A stretch of DNA of 41,961 nt from a bacterium (GTDB lineage Bacteria > Patescibacteriota > Patescibacteriia > JACQRZ01). Position numbers and translations under genes: made by a program. The DNA lies in assembly GCA_023246095.1 (NCBI GenBank), contig JAHFJA010000008.1, positions 1-41,961 of the forward strand, given 5' to 3'. Shown here one piece after another: positions 1 through 8,900 of this stretch; position 1 is the first letter of the stretch; the number at the start of each line of letters is the position of its first letter. The notes beneath the pieces were generated by a model, which had not been told where the DNA came from, searched no databases, and saw nothing but the letters and a program-made list of their open reading frames with translations.

Positions 1-1
1 A

Positions 2-103
2 ATCGGCAATAGCCATAAGGAAATCGAAATCGTAGTAACCCGTGGTCGGGTGAAAGTGTTTTTTGATAGAGACCGATTAGAAATGAAACAATTGTTTTCA
101 TAA
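2..103 (+). CDS. C-terminal fragment of an unidentified protein
   Basis: An open frame of 33 codons runs from the left window edge to a TAA at 101-103. Its stop abuts the stop codon of rnpA on the opposite strand with no spacer. The visible tail is charged, with alternating hydrophobic residues (EIEIVV, VKVFFDRDR, MKQLFS), so it looks like real coding sequence. It is too short to assign to a family. The start lies outside the window. Confidence 0.5.
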   Translation: MGNSHKEIEIVVTRGRVKVFFDRDRLEMKQLFS

Positions 104-457
104 TTACGAACGCTTTGAGGATGAAGTACTTGGTTGAGAAAATGCTCGAATGACCTGGCTATGGATTTGCTCATAGCTTGCCGTCACAATAGAAGGTTTT
201 GAAATGATCACGATGTCGGTTGGTGATGTGATACGTCCTCGTTCTTCGTAGCTCGCAGCACGCAAGCGTCTTTTTATGCGATTGCGGATCGTTGCTTTTT
301 TGGAAATCTTATTGGACACCACTACGCCGATGCGAGGATTACTGAGAGATGAAGGAAGGAGGCGAACAAAAAAATAGGGAGTTGAAACAGAAACACCTTT
401 GCGAAACACCCGTGCAAAGTCACGTTGGGCGGACAAGCGCAAAGGACGAGGAAGCAT
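104..457 (-). CDS. rnpA: Ribonuclease P protein component
   Basis: This 117-residue basic protein is the protein subunit of RNase P, which helps the catalytic RNA remove 5' leaders from pre-tRNAs. The family hallmark RNR motif is visible around residues 53-66 (KKATIRNRIKRRLR). The N-terminal region (LRLSAQRDFARVFRKG) and the RIGVVVSNK strand also match the family, and the length is normal. It starts 2 bp downstream of the rpmH stop, the classic rpmH-rnpA pair, so both are probably transcribed from the rpmH promoter. Its 3' end is convergent with an unknown plus-strand gene ending at 103, and I see no clear terminator between them. Confidence 0.95.
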   Translation of the reverse strand: MLPRPLRLSAQRDFARVFRKGVSVSTPYFFVRLLPSSLSNPRIGVVVSNKISKKATIRNRIKRRLRAASYEERGRITSPTDIVIISKPSIVTASYEQIHSQVIRAFSQPSTSSSKRS

Positions 458-459
458 TG

Positions 460-597
460 CTACACCGTTAATGCATGACGACCCTTTTTCCGACGAGCTT
501 TAAGAACATTTCGGCCGGTTTTTGAAGCCATGCGGATACGAAATCCATGAGTTCGTGCTCGTTTACGTTTTTTTGGTTGATAGGTTCTCTTTGGCAT
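460..597 (-). CDS. rpmH: 50S ribosomal protein L34
   Basis: The 45-residue product starting [19 protein letters not shown] matches L34, a small, extremely basic large-subunit ribosomal protein. The GFRIRM and [13 protein letters not shown] segments are typical of the family. An upstream in-frame ATG at 654 would add 19 hydrophobic residues foreign to L34 and would lie inside the promoter -35 element, so the start at 597 is preferred. No Shine-Dalgarno sequence is evident before it. A near-consensus sigma-70 promoter lies at 626-654. rnpA follows after 2 bp. Confidence 0.96.
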   Translation of the reverse strand: MPKRTYQPKKRKRARTHGFRIRMASKTGRNVLKARRKKGRHALTV

Positions 598-625
598 ATA
601 TATAAGTGAAGCGAAAAGTAGGATC

Positions 626-654
626 ACTATATCCGTTTTCCTTATAGCTGTCAA
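626..654 (-). promoter_or_regulatory. rpmH-rnpA promoter
   Basis: On the minus strand, TTGACA (649-654) is followed after exactly 17 bp by TATAGT (626-631). This is an almost perfect sigma-70 promoter, about 30 bp upstream of the rpmH ATG. Confidence 0.8.
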
Positions 655-659
655 GTCAA

Positions 660-710
660 GGCCGCAGGCCGCAGATACCCTTTAGGGTACCGAACTCCGT
701 AATGTACCCT
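660..710. repeat. Short repeats in the rpmH-dnaA intergenic region
   Basis: Two tandem copies of GGCCGCA (660-673) are followed by the palindrome TACCCTTTAGGGTA (676-689). Another TACCCT copy lies at about 705-710. The function is unknown. The position next to dnaA makes an origin-related or regulatory role possible. Confidence 0.4.
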
Positions 711-733
711 TTCTATCCCCACAAATTCACTGC

Positions 734-753
734 TTATACACATCTTATTCACT
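734..753 (+). promoter_or_regulatory. DnaA-box-like sites upstream of dnaA
   Basis: TTATACACA (734-742) matches the DnaA-box consensus TTATNCACA exactly. TTATTCACT (745-753), 2 bp further on, has one mismatch. The two sites sit between rpmH and dnaA, the classic position of oriC and of dnaA autoregulation. Only two boxes are visible, so a full origin is not demonstrated. Confidence 0.5.
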
Positions 754-775
754 TTTTCTTGCAGGTGTGGTACCG

Positions 776-804
776 TTGTTTGTCTGGCAAGTGTGTGATA
801 CACT
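776..804 (+). promoter_or_regulatory. Candidate dnaA promoter
   Basis: TTGTTT (776-781), a 17-bp spacer and TACACT (799-804) preceded by TG (extended -10) would start a transcript about 50 nt upstream of the dnaA ATG at 860. The -35 match is weak. The DnaA-box-like sites lie just upstream, as expected for autoregulation. Confidence 0.35.
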
Positions 805-859
805 GCACGCACAGGACATATTCGTCCAAAACTATCAATTAGCTAAAAGTATTTTTTCT

Positions 860-2254
860 ATGACAACCCAACAACTGTGGCAAGCAGCGTTAGGAGAACT
901 AGAGCTTTTGGTGAGCAAGCCAAATTTTAGCACCTGGTTCAAAGCCACATTTATTGTTTCGTTTGAAAATAACAGGGCCATCGTTGGGGTCCCGAACACG
1001 TTTGCAAAATCATGGCTCGAACGAAAATACCATTTGATGATTATAAAAGCTCTTCGCAATGTCGCGCATGAGCCGATTAAAGAAGTGATCTATAAAGTAG
1101 AGGTAACGCGACCAGCCTCTTCTTTGTCAATGCCATTGTTCCCTTCTGAAAAAGCGGTACCTGCATTTACTGCCGCCGCTGTAGCTGCACCTGTTGCAAC
1201 AATTACCCCGACTGCAACGGGAGGGCATACTCATTCATTGAATCCTAAGTACACATTTTCAAATTTTGTCGTTGGTAAATATTGTGAACTCGCCAATGCC
1301 GCATGTTTGGCGGTGGCCTCAAATCCAGGTGAAGTTTATAACCCGCTCTATATATATGGGCCGGTTGGATTGGGTAAAACCCATCTTCTCCATGCGGTAG
1401 GCCATGAAATCATGACGAATTTTCCGGCAAAGAAGGTAATGTTTGTGACATGTGAAAAATTTACTAATGATTATATTCAAGCCGTGAGATCGGGACGAGG
1501 AAAAGAGCTGAAAGATTTTTACCGTTCCGTTGATGTACTTATTATCGACGACATCCAATTTCTTTCAAGCAAAGAAGGAACACAGGAAGAATTTTTTCAT
1601 ACATTTAACACACTTCATCAGACAAACCGTCAGCTCGTGATCGCGTCCGACCGTCCACCAAAAGCTATCCCTGCTATTGAGAGTCGTCTTCTTTCTCGCT
1701 TGGAATGGGGAATGATTGCTGATATAAACATGCCTGACCTAGAGACCCGTATTGCTATTTTGGAACAAAAATGTGTCGAGCGGGGATTGGAGGTTTCTCC
1801 TGAAATGTTGAATTACATGGCTACGATGGTACAGACGAACATTCGTGAACTTGAAGGAGCACTTAATCGAATTGTTGCCTACTCGCAACTTCAGCCAGAC
1901 GCCATGAGTTTTGAAAAAGTGAAGCAGATCCTTTCATCCATCACTACCAATCCTGCCAAAAAATCATTAACTCCAAAACAGCTCATTAATATTGTTTCAG
2001 AGTTTTTTGATGTGGCTCTTCCTGATATCTTGGGTGCGTGTCGTAAAAAGGAATTGACTATGCCGCGCCAGATCATCATGTATCTCATGCGTGAAGAGCT
2101 CAAGTGTTCATTTCCTTCCATTGGCGCAGAGTTAGGGGGCCGTGATCATACCACCGCGATCCATGCCTATAATAAAATTGCACGAGAAACAGAAGAATCG
2201 CCAAAAGTAAAATCAGATATTGATCTTATCCGTCAGCGTATCTATAACATATGA
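860..2254 (+). CDS. dnaA: Chromosomal replication initiator DnaA
   Basis: DnaA binds DnaA boxes at oriC, melts the origin with ATP and loads the helicase. With the start at 860 the protein has 464 residues, the usual length. Domain I at the N-terminus (LWQAALGELELLVSKPNFSTWF) matches the family and is followed by an Ala/Pro/Thr-rich linker at about 95-125. The AAA+ domain shows Walker A GPVGLGKT (167-174) and Walker B VLIIDDIQF (about 226-234). Domain IV ends with the DnaA-box-reading signature GGRDHTTAIHAYNKI. An in-frame ATG at 767 would add 31 residues that do not resemble domain I and would overlap the candidate promoter, so 860 is preferred. The TGA overlaps the dnaN ATG by 4 bp, suggesting translational coupling. 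Confidence 0.97.
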   Translation: MTTQQLWQAALGELELLVSKPNFSTWFKATFIVSFENNRAIVGVPNTFAKSWLERKYHLMIIKALRNVAHEPIKEVIYKVEVTRPASSLSMPLFPSEKAVPAFTAAAVAAPVATITPTATGGHTHSLNPKYTFSNFVVGKYCELANAACLAVASNPGEVYNPLYIYGPVGLGKTHLLHAVGHEIMTNFPAKKVMFVTCEKFTNDYIQAVRSGRGKELKDFYRSVDVLIIDDIQFLSSKEGTQEEFFHTFNTLHQTNRQLVIASDRPPKAIPAIESRLLSRLEWGMIADINMPDLETRIAILEQKCVERGLEVSPEMLNYMATMVQTNIRELEGALNRIVAYSQLQPDAMSFEKVKQILSSITTNPAKKSLTPKQLINIVSEFFDVALPDILGACRKKELTMPRQIIMYLMREELKCSFPSIGAELGGRDHTTAIHAYNKIARETEESPKVKSDIDLIRQRIYNI

Positions 2255-3369
2255 AGTTTTCGTGCATCCAGGAAAATCTATTCAAGGGTTTGCAGGTTGT
2301 TAGTCATATTGCAGGAACGAGTTCTGGACTTCCTATTCTTGCCAATATTTTGTTGAAAACAGAAGATGGTTTTTTGACTCTTTGTTCGACAAACCTTGAG
2401 ATGGGGGTGAAATGCACAGTACGAGGTAAGGTAGAAACAGAAGGGGTGATTGCGATTGATGCACGCATTATTACTGAGTATCTTGGTTTGCTTCCCAAAG
2501 ATCGTGTAGAACTCGAAGTATTAGAAGGGCCTATCCTCTCTATCTCTTGTGGTACATACCACACTCAAATCAAAGGGGTGGTGGCAGATGAATATCCCAT
2601 TCTTCCTCCCGCAGAAAAAGCTCACTCGTTACAATGTCGTGCAAAGGATCTGAAAAAACATCTTCAACGAGTAGTCGGTGCGGCGAAGTATGACGAAACA
2701 AGAATGGAACTTTCTGGCGTGTTATTTGTCGCTCATGAGAAAACACTTACTCTGGTTGCTACTGATGCATATCGTTTGGCAGAGAGCACTCTTGTTTTGG
2801 ATGAAGCCGCAGCACAGGATATTCGAGTGATTGTTCCATTGAAAACCGTGCAAGAATTGTTACGAAATTTATCCGATGACCCTGAGATGGTGGTGCAACT
2901 CATGATTAGCGATACACAGATTACGGCGGTTGTTGAAAATATCGAATTGGTATCAAAATTGGTTGATGGACAATATCCTGATTATACCCAAATCATTCCT
3001 TCTTCATTTTCGACTCGAGCGGTTGTTGATCGACAGGAGTGGATGCGCGCGGTCAAAGCATCGAGTATTTTTTCAAAGTCGGGTCTCAATGATGTCACTC
3101 TGGATTTTGCACCCGGTGAAAGTGATAAAGGGATTTTGACTATCTCGTCCGCAAACACCACAGTAGGGGAAACAGCAGTTAAACTGGATATTCAATGCAG
3201 TGGAAGCGCAATGTCGGCGTCACTGAATTACCGATATCTCCTTGATGGACTGCAGAATATGACTACTACCCAAGTATCAGTCGGTGCTATTGATTCAAAT
3301 AGTCCTTGTATTCTCAAACCAGTAAACGAAGAAGGATACCAATATATGGTTATGCCTATTCGAGAGTAG
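2251..3369 (+). CDS. dnaN: DNA polymerase III beta subunit (sliding clamp)
   Basis: The product has 372 residues, the standard length for the ring-shaped processivity clamp that tethers DNA polymerase III to DNA. It shows the typical clamp start (MKFSCIQENLFKGLQVVSHIAG), the central LSGVLF.. and LVATDAYRLAE strands, and the C-terminal YQYMVMPIR, which contributes to the protein-binding pocket. The ATG overlaps the dnaA stop (ATGA), so the two genes form an operon. The 3' end overlaps the convergent nucleotidyltransferase gene by 14 bp. Confidence 0.97.
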   Translation: MKFSCIQENLFKGLQVVSHIAGTSSGLPILANILLKTEDGFLTLCSTNLEMGVKCTVRGKVETEGVIAIDARIITEYLGLLPKDRVELEVLEGPILSISCGTYHTQIKGVVADEYPILPPAEKAHSLQCRAKDLKKHLQRVVGAAKYDETRMELSGVLFVAHEKTLTLVATDAYRLAESTLVLDEAAAQDIRVIVPLKTVQELLRNLSDDPEMVVQLMISDTQITAVVENIELVSKLVDGQYPDYTQIIPSSFSTRAVVDRQEWMRAVKASSIFSKSGLNDVTLDFAPGESDKGILTISSANTTVGETAVKLDIQCSGSAMSASLNYRYLLDGLQNMTTTQVSVGAIDSNSPCILKPVNEEGYQYMVMPIRE

Positions 3370-4063
3370 AGAAGTGTTTTTGTTGCATTGTTTCTTCAGC
3401 ACGCAACTTCTCTTCAGGAGAATTGATGGGGAGCCATTGTGAAAAGATTACGGTATGGACCGTATTTTTTTTTGCAAATTGTTCGAGAGTTTGAGGAAGT
3501 CCATATTCACCACTTTTTAATACTACCGGGGTTTCTTGAAAAATTGCATCGTCTAGCATGTATACACCGGTTGCTGAATATATTTGAGTGTCTTGAGGTT
3601 GTGGTCGAGAAAGTGTTGTAAATACTCCATCTGTGTTGAAATTTACAGAAAGCACATTGTCAGGGGCAAGAGCACGGTCAGTGGGGAATACACCAAGTGC
3701 ATAGTTATAGGAAAGTAGTTTTTTGATATCCGCTGCAAAAATAACATCATCACAATTTGATACGATGAATTGTTCTCCCTTCAAAAATTCTTTTACAGAC
3801 CATAGAGCACCGGCACTGCCTTTCATTTCTCCTTGTGATACATACCTGATTGGTTTATTGAGATAGGTTGTGCCGAGAGTTGAGATGATATTCTTAGAAA
3901 GATGTTCTATGATGATAATAAATTCATCAACAAATGGCGTGAGCGCATCGAGCGCAAAGTAAATAACCGGTCTTTCTAGGACCGTGATAAGTGCTTTTGG
4001 GATTGTTTCAGTCAAAGGAAGGAAGCGTTTTCCTTTTCCTGCTGCGAAAATTACGCCTTTCAT
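3356..4063 (-). CDS. Nucleotidyltransferase family protein (sugar-1-phosphate NTP transferase-like)
   Basis: This 235-residue protein has the N-terminal nucleotide-binding signature AAGKGKRFLPLTETIPKAL (residues 6-24), found in GlmU, RmlA and GalU-type enzymes that make NDP-sugars from NTP and sugar-1-phosphate. SNCDDVIFAAD (about 109-119) fits the metal-binding D of the family. There is no C-terminal hexapeptide-repeat acyltransferase domain, so it is a stand-alone transferase. The substrate cannot be told from sequence. The frame is open upstream to 4153, but the family motif begins right at the ATG at 4063, which fixes the start. The Nudix gene lies upstream on the same strand, with a terminator-like hairpin between them. 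Its 3' end overlaps dnaN by 14 bp. Confidence 0.85.
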   Translation of the reverse strand: MKGVIFAAGKGKRFLPLTETIPKALITVLERPVIYFALDALTPFVDEFIIIIEHLSKNIISTLGTTYLNKPIRYVSQGEMKGSAGALWSVKEFLKGEQFIVSNCDDVIFAADIKKLLSYNYALGVFPTDRALAPDNVLSVNFNTDGVFTTLSRPQPQDTQIYSATGVYMLDDAIFQETPVVLKSGEYGLPQTLEQFAKKNTVHTVIFSQWLPINSPEEKLRAEETMQQKHFSTLE

Positions 4064-4076
4064 GTAGGTAGTATAT

Positions 4077-4116
4077 AAAAATATGCTCTGCACGCATATT
4101 GTGCACAGAGCATATT
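4077..4116 (-). terminator. Hairpin with U-tract between Nudix and nucleotidyltransferase genes
   Basis: On the minus strand, arms 4107-4116 and 4080-4089 pair over 10 bp, then GTGC (4101-4104) pairs with GCAC (4090-4093) after a 2-nt bulge, and a short T-run follows. This is a plausible intrinsic terminator placed immediately after the Nudix stop and only about 14 nt before the next ATG. Confidence 0.55.
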
Positions 4117-4118
4117 GA

Positions 4119-4628
4119 TCAGACCACGACCGGTGATTGAAGGTAGTGTTCAATCTCTTTATGTGTGAGAGGCTTACTCATATATTCGAGATATGGATTC
4201 CACTCACCATTCTGTTTTGAAAGACAATCAAGATATGATTGAAATGTTGCAAGGAATATGCATTGAGCGGGCAATATAAGAAGTTTTTGCGCCTCGTTTT
4301 TACTTACAAATTGAACATCATCAATCTCATTTTTATTCTCTGGATTGAGTTGAGACTCGGTTTCCAAGAATCCATGATACAAAAACGTTGTTTGCCCCTC
4401 ATATTTCCTGGACTGGTACTCTGCGATTTTGGTAATGATTCGGGGAGTACACCCCGTCTCTTCTGTACATTCTCTTAATGCTGCGGTACGGAATGATTCT
4501 CCCGATTCTCTGCCGCCACCAGGGAATGACCAGTGTTTCACCCCTTTTTTATCTGGATATGCGTGGTGTACTAGTAGGATCAACGATCCCCTTGAAATAA
4601 CTGTAAATGATCCATCAAGTGCAACCAT
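4119..4628 (-). CDS. Nudix hydrolase
   Basis: The 169-residue product contains a complete Nudix box (GX5EX7REUXEEXGU) within GGRESGESFRTAALREC-TEETGC, about residues 38-60. This is the Mg2+ site for hydrolysis of nucleoside diphosphates linked to another moiety. WSFPGGG precedes it as usual. The substrate is not predictable; MutT-type sanitation or NDP-sugar turnover are possibilities. The start is supported by a strong Shine-Dalgarno sequence (AAAGGAGG) 5 nt upstream of the ATG, which is unusual here because most neighbours lack one. A promoter-like TTGACA/TAGTAT pair lies at 4674-4702. Confidence 0.92.
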   Translation of the reverse strand: MVALDGSFTVISRGSLILLVHHAYPDKKGVKHWSFPGGGRESGESFRTAALRECTEETGCTPRIITKIAEYQSRKYEGQTTFLYHGFLETESQLNPENKNEIDDVQFVSKNEAQKLLILPAQCIFLATFQSYLDCLSKQNGEWNPYLEYMSKPLTHKEIEHYLQSPVVV

Positions 4629-4673
4629 GGCACCCTCCTTTTCGATTTTCGCTTATAATTTAATACAAAGGAT

Positions 4674-4702
4674 ATACTACTCATAAGTAGATGATTTGTC
4701 AA
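4674..4702 (-). promoter_or_regulatory. Promoter for the Nudix gene
   Basis: On the minus strand, TTGACA (4697-4702), a 17-bp spacer and TAGTAT (4674-4679) lie about 45 bp upstream of the Nudix start. Confidence 0.6.
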
Positions 4703-4801
4703 CCTTCTTCCTATTCAATGCTTTATTTTTTCTCCAAAAGTGTGTAGTGTGCTTTGAAGTGTTTTATCTCATAACGAAAAATTTCTTGTTCAGAGGATTG
4801 T

Positions 4802-5773
4802 ATGGTCAAAGGATTTTGGGGACAACTTAAAAAACCTATCATGGTTCTAGCTCCGATGGCTGATGTTACGGACGCTGCTTTTCGCGAAATTATCGCAAAA
4901 TATGGCAAGCCGGATGTTGTTTGGACCGAATTTGTGTCGGCTGATGGTCTTGCATCTGAAAAAGGACGTAAGGGTTTGCTCATTGATTTTAAATATTCTG
5001 AGCAAGAACGGCCCATTGTCGCGCAATTGTTCGGTGCAACCCCTGAACACTTTTATGATGCGGCGAAATTGGCTAAAACACTAGGTTTTGATGGTGTTGA
5101 TATCAACATGGGATGCCCTGATAAGAAGGTTTTGAAGCAGGGGGCAGGTGCTTTTTTGTGTAAACATCCTCAATTAGCTCAGGAAATTATCTATCAAACA
5201 ATGCGGGGAGCGGAAGGATTGCCTGTATCAGTGAAGATTCGACTGGGATACAACACTGATATACTAGAAGAATGGGTTCCTGCACTTTTGGAAACACAAC
5301 TTGCCGCGATCATTATCCATGCTCGCACAATGAAAGAGATGTCTGATGTGCCCGCTCGATGGGAGCGAGTGGCTGATGCGGTCAAGATGCGCAATCAAAT
5401 GCAGGGAGACAATAAACAGACACTTATTTTAGGAAATGGTGATGTGAAAAATCTCGTCGAAGCTCAAAGTCGTGTCGATGAGACAGGGTGTGATGGAGTG
5501 ATGATCGGTCGAGGAATTTTTGGCAACCCTTGGTTGTTTGATCGCGATGCTCGTGAAATACCCCTTGAGGAAAAACTTCGAGTTATGGTTGAGCATACAT
5601 TGTTGTTTAAAAAATATTTTGAGAATATCAAAAGTTTTGACGTAATGAAGAAGCACTACAAGGCCTATGTAAATGGTTTTGATGGTGCTAAAGATTTAAG
5701 AGTACTGTTGATGGATTGTAAGAACGCTAAAGAAGTAGGGGGTGTTGTCGATCATTTTTTGAGATCAAATTGA
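4802..5773 (+). CDS. dus: tRNA-dihydrouridine synthase
   Basis: This 323-residue FMN enzyme reduces uridines in the tRNA D-loop to dihydrouridine. It begins its TIM-barrel with IMVLAPMADVTDAAFR (residues 13-28), the family's flavin-binding opening. It carries the catalytic cysteine in NMGCPDKKV (C105), the KIRLGY segment, the IHARTMKEMS segment that contributes FMN/tRNA contacts, and GVMIGRGIFGNPWLF near the end of the barrel. Length is normal. A weak GAGG lies 6 nt before the ATG. The subfamily (DusA, B or C) is not resolved. It stands alone, between the divergent Nudix promoter and a hairpin at 5834-5865. Confidence 0.95.
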   Translation: MVKGFWGQLKKPIMVLAPMADVTDAAFREIIAKYGKPDVVWTEFVSADGLASEKGRKGLLIDFKYSEQERPIVAQLFGATPEHFYDAAKLAKTLGFDGVDINMGCPDKKVLKQGAGAFLCKHPQLAQEIIYQTMRGAEGLPVSVKIRLGYNTDILEEWVPALLETQLAAIIIHARTMKEMSDVPARWERVADAVKMRNQMQGDNKQTLILGNGDVKNLVEAQSRVDETGCDGVMIGRGIFGNPWLFDRDAREIPLEEKLRVMVEHTLLFKKYFENIKSFDVMKKHYKAYVNGFDGAKDLRVLLMDCKNAKEVGGVVDHFLRSN

Positions 5774-5833
5774 ACTGAAAATAATTCGTGTTTCTTATAA
5801 CACAAAGATTATAAATAAATCAGAGGGCACATA

Positions 5834-5865
5834 CAAAAAGGATTCATATTTGTGGGTCCTTTTTG
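5834..5865 (+). terminator. Possible terminator after dus
   Basis: Arms AAAAAGGA (5835-5842) and TCCTTTTT (5857-5864), extendable by one C-G pair, enclose a 14-nt loop. The T-run is part of the stem and the stem is A/T-rich, so this is only a moderate candidate. Confidence 0.4.
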
Positions 5866-5866
5866 C

Positions 5867-5895
5867 TTATCAAAATGCCAAAAAGATGGTATAAT
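5867..5895 (+). promoter_or_regulatory. Promoter of the first giant surface-protein gene
   Basis: A perfect TATAAT (5890-5895) is preceded by TGG (extended -10). TTATCA (5867-5872), a 4/6 match to the -35, lies at 17-bp spacing. The predicted leader is about 25-30 nt and has no Shine-Dalgarno sequence. Confidence 0.65.
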
Positions 5896-5927
5896 TAAGA
5901 CAAATTATGGTTATTGCCTGAGTTTGT

Positions 5928-8900
5928 ATGATTCCAAAAAAACAAAAAGCAAAAAAACCTTACAGATTTTTACCTCATATTCTTTCTCTCTCTTTTTTGT
6001 TGGCTTCAGTTTTGGGAGCTTTTTTAATTCTCTATTTAAATTCGCGTACTTCCGACACCTCTGCTGTTATTAACAACACAATCGCTACGACTAACATTAC
6101 CCAAGAGTCATCAATGGCTTTGGGTGCGGATGGTTTCGCCCGTGTAACTTACTTTGGGGGTCTAAGTCTTAATTTGTATTTCGTACAATGCACCAACACA
6201 GCATGTACCACTAAGAACACAACAGACGTGGACACGGGGGGTTCAGTTGGTCGGTATTCTTCTGTGGCTATGGATACATCTGCTGGCGGTGATGGATTTG
6301 CTCGAATTAGTTATGAAAGCCAAGCAGATGGAGATCTTAAATTTATACAGTGTACCAACGCTGACTGCTCAACACGAAACACCACTACACTAGACACTGT
6401 TGGTAGCGTCGGGTTTTATACATCCACCGTGATAGACCCTACAGACCATTTTGCTCGAATTAGTTATACAGATAACACAAATGCACATCTCAAATATATA
6501 CGATGCACGAATGCTTCTTGTTCTACAAATGTAATGACGGTAGTAGATACTGCGAGCGGTACGGCAGGGTTTAGTTCGCTAGCATTAGACTCTTCTCCAG
6601 GTGGTGATGGGTTTGCTCGAATCAGTGAATTTGACGCATCGTTCAATCTTAGACTTGTGCAATGTACAGACGCTGATTGTTCCACTCACAACATAACGGT
6701 GGTAGATTCGATAAGTGGACGGTATACATCTTTGGCGTTGGACCCAACTGACCACTTTGCTCGGATCAGTTATTATAACCAAGCAACGGGGGATTTGAAA
6801 TTTGCGCAGTGCACAGACGCCACATGTTCGACTCATAACATTACAACAGTTGACTCAACCGATGATGTTGGATGGTATCCATCTTTGGCATTAGATACGT
6901 CTGTCGGTGGCGATGGTTTTGCCCGTATCAGCTATTATGACAACACTCATGCTTTTCTGAAATACGCCCAATGTACAGACGCTACATGTGCAGGACGTAA
7001 TGTCACTACTATTTTTAATACGCAAGCAGTCGGACAAAATACTACAATAAAGATTGACCCCACGGATCATTTTGCGCGCATTAGTTATCTTGACCAAACA
7101 AATCACGCGATGAAGTTTGCTCAATGTATTGATGCCGCTTGTTCGGGCTTTCCTCCTACTGCGCCAACGTCGCTAATTGCAAACACTGGAACTGCCACGG
7201 CCCAGGTGGCACCCGCTGACCCAACAGCATTGACTTCTTCCGACATTGTCTTCTCGGCAATTTATCATGATCCAGACACGGAGGCGGGGTTGCAATATCA
7301 GCTTCAAGTTGCCACAGACAATCTTTTTAATTCTATCGTTTACGATTCAGGCGCTAATATTTCTTTAGCGGCAAACGCTGTGGATGGGGCTCGTTCTTCC
7401 GATATTTCTTCTCCTGCCGTTTTTGCCCAAAATACTACATACTATTGGCGTATTAGATTTTGGGACGCAGGTAACACGGGGACAGGGGCTTGGTCACCTA
7501 GTGGAGGAAGTGCTGCGTCTTTTAAGACGAATCCCGATCTTTCTATCACACTCACTGATTTAGATTACTCCACAGATCTTTCGGGTTTGTATAGTTCTAT
7601 TGCTGTTGGGCTGGATGGGTTTTCTCGCATTAGTTATTACAATCAGACGACCGGTGATTTAAAATATGTCCAATGTACTAATGCCACATGTTCCACAAGG
7701 GTCCTCACGACTATCGATAGTACCGGTGATGTTGGTATGTATACCTCAATCAAGGTGGCCTCCGACGGCTTTGCTCGTATTAGCTATTATGACAATACTA
7801 ACGGTGACCTTAAGTTCGTTAAATGTGGTGATGCCGCTTGTACTCCAGGGAGTGCTACATTCACAACTATTGATAGTGCGACCCAAGTCGGCCAATATAC
7901 TTCACTGGTGTTAGGATCTGATGGGTTTGCACGAATAAGCTATTATGATGCTACGCCAGGCAATAAAGGGGCGGGCACTATTCAAGATCTAAAATTCGTT
8001 CAATGTACCAATGCAACATGTTCAACAAACGTTATCAGTACGGTAGATAGTACGGGTAATGTGGGTATGTATACTTCACTGGCGTTAGGCTCTGATGGTT
8101 TTGCACGTATCTCTTATTATGATAGTACGAATGCCGATCTGAAATTTGCTCAATGTACCAATGCTACCTGCTCAACAAATGTGCTTACGACTGTTGATAG
8201 CTTTAGAACAGTAGGCTCGTACTCTTCTATCGCTATGGCCTCGGATGGTTTTGCGCGAATTAGTTATTCTAATCCAAACGATGGTGATCTAAAATTTGCT
8301 CAATGTACCAATGCTACCTGCTCAACAAATGTGCTTACAACTGTTGATAGTGTAGGAACTGTAGGGGACTATACCTCGTTGTCTATGGCTTCGGATGGTT
8401 TCGCTCGCATAAGCTATTACGATGCCACAAATACAGCAGTAAAAGTTGCCGCATGTACCAATACAGCATGTAGTACAAACACGTTGACGACGATTCAGAC
8501 AGGTGGAAATGTTGGACAGTACACTGCAATGACCCTTGTAAGTGATATTCCGCAGATTACCTACTTTCATGGTCTTCCTCATTATGATTTAACTCTGGCA
8601 CAATGTTCTACTAGTACTTGTGCTGCTGCTGTGGTTAACATCGCACCGACTGCAAACAGTGTTTCGATTACCGGTACTGTCCTTATTGGGCAGACTCTTA
8701 CTGGTCACTACACTTACGCTGATACAGAAAGTGATCCTCAAGGTACTTCCACTTTTCGTTGGCTTAGAGATGGCGCAACGGCGATAAGTGGAGCTACTGC
8801 TTTGACCTATACTATAGTTCCCGCTGATATGGGTCATACGGTTGTTTTTGAAGTGACGCCGGTGGCGACCACAGGAACGACCCCAGGAACCCCTGTGCCA

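Noticed and set aside
767-859. Longer dnaA start
   Set aside because: The 31 extra residues do not resemble DnaA domain I, and the segment overlaps promoter-like sequence. MTTQQLW at 860 is the natural start.
5852-6073. Small plus-strand frame overlapping the start of giant gene 1
   Set aside because: It overlaps the promoter and the real gene in another frame and has low-complexity composition without a ribosome-binding site.
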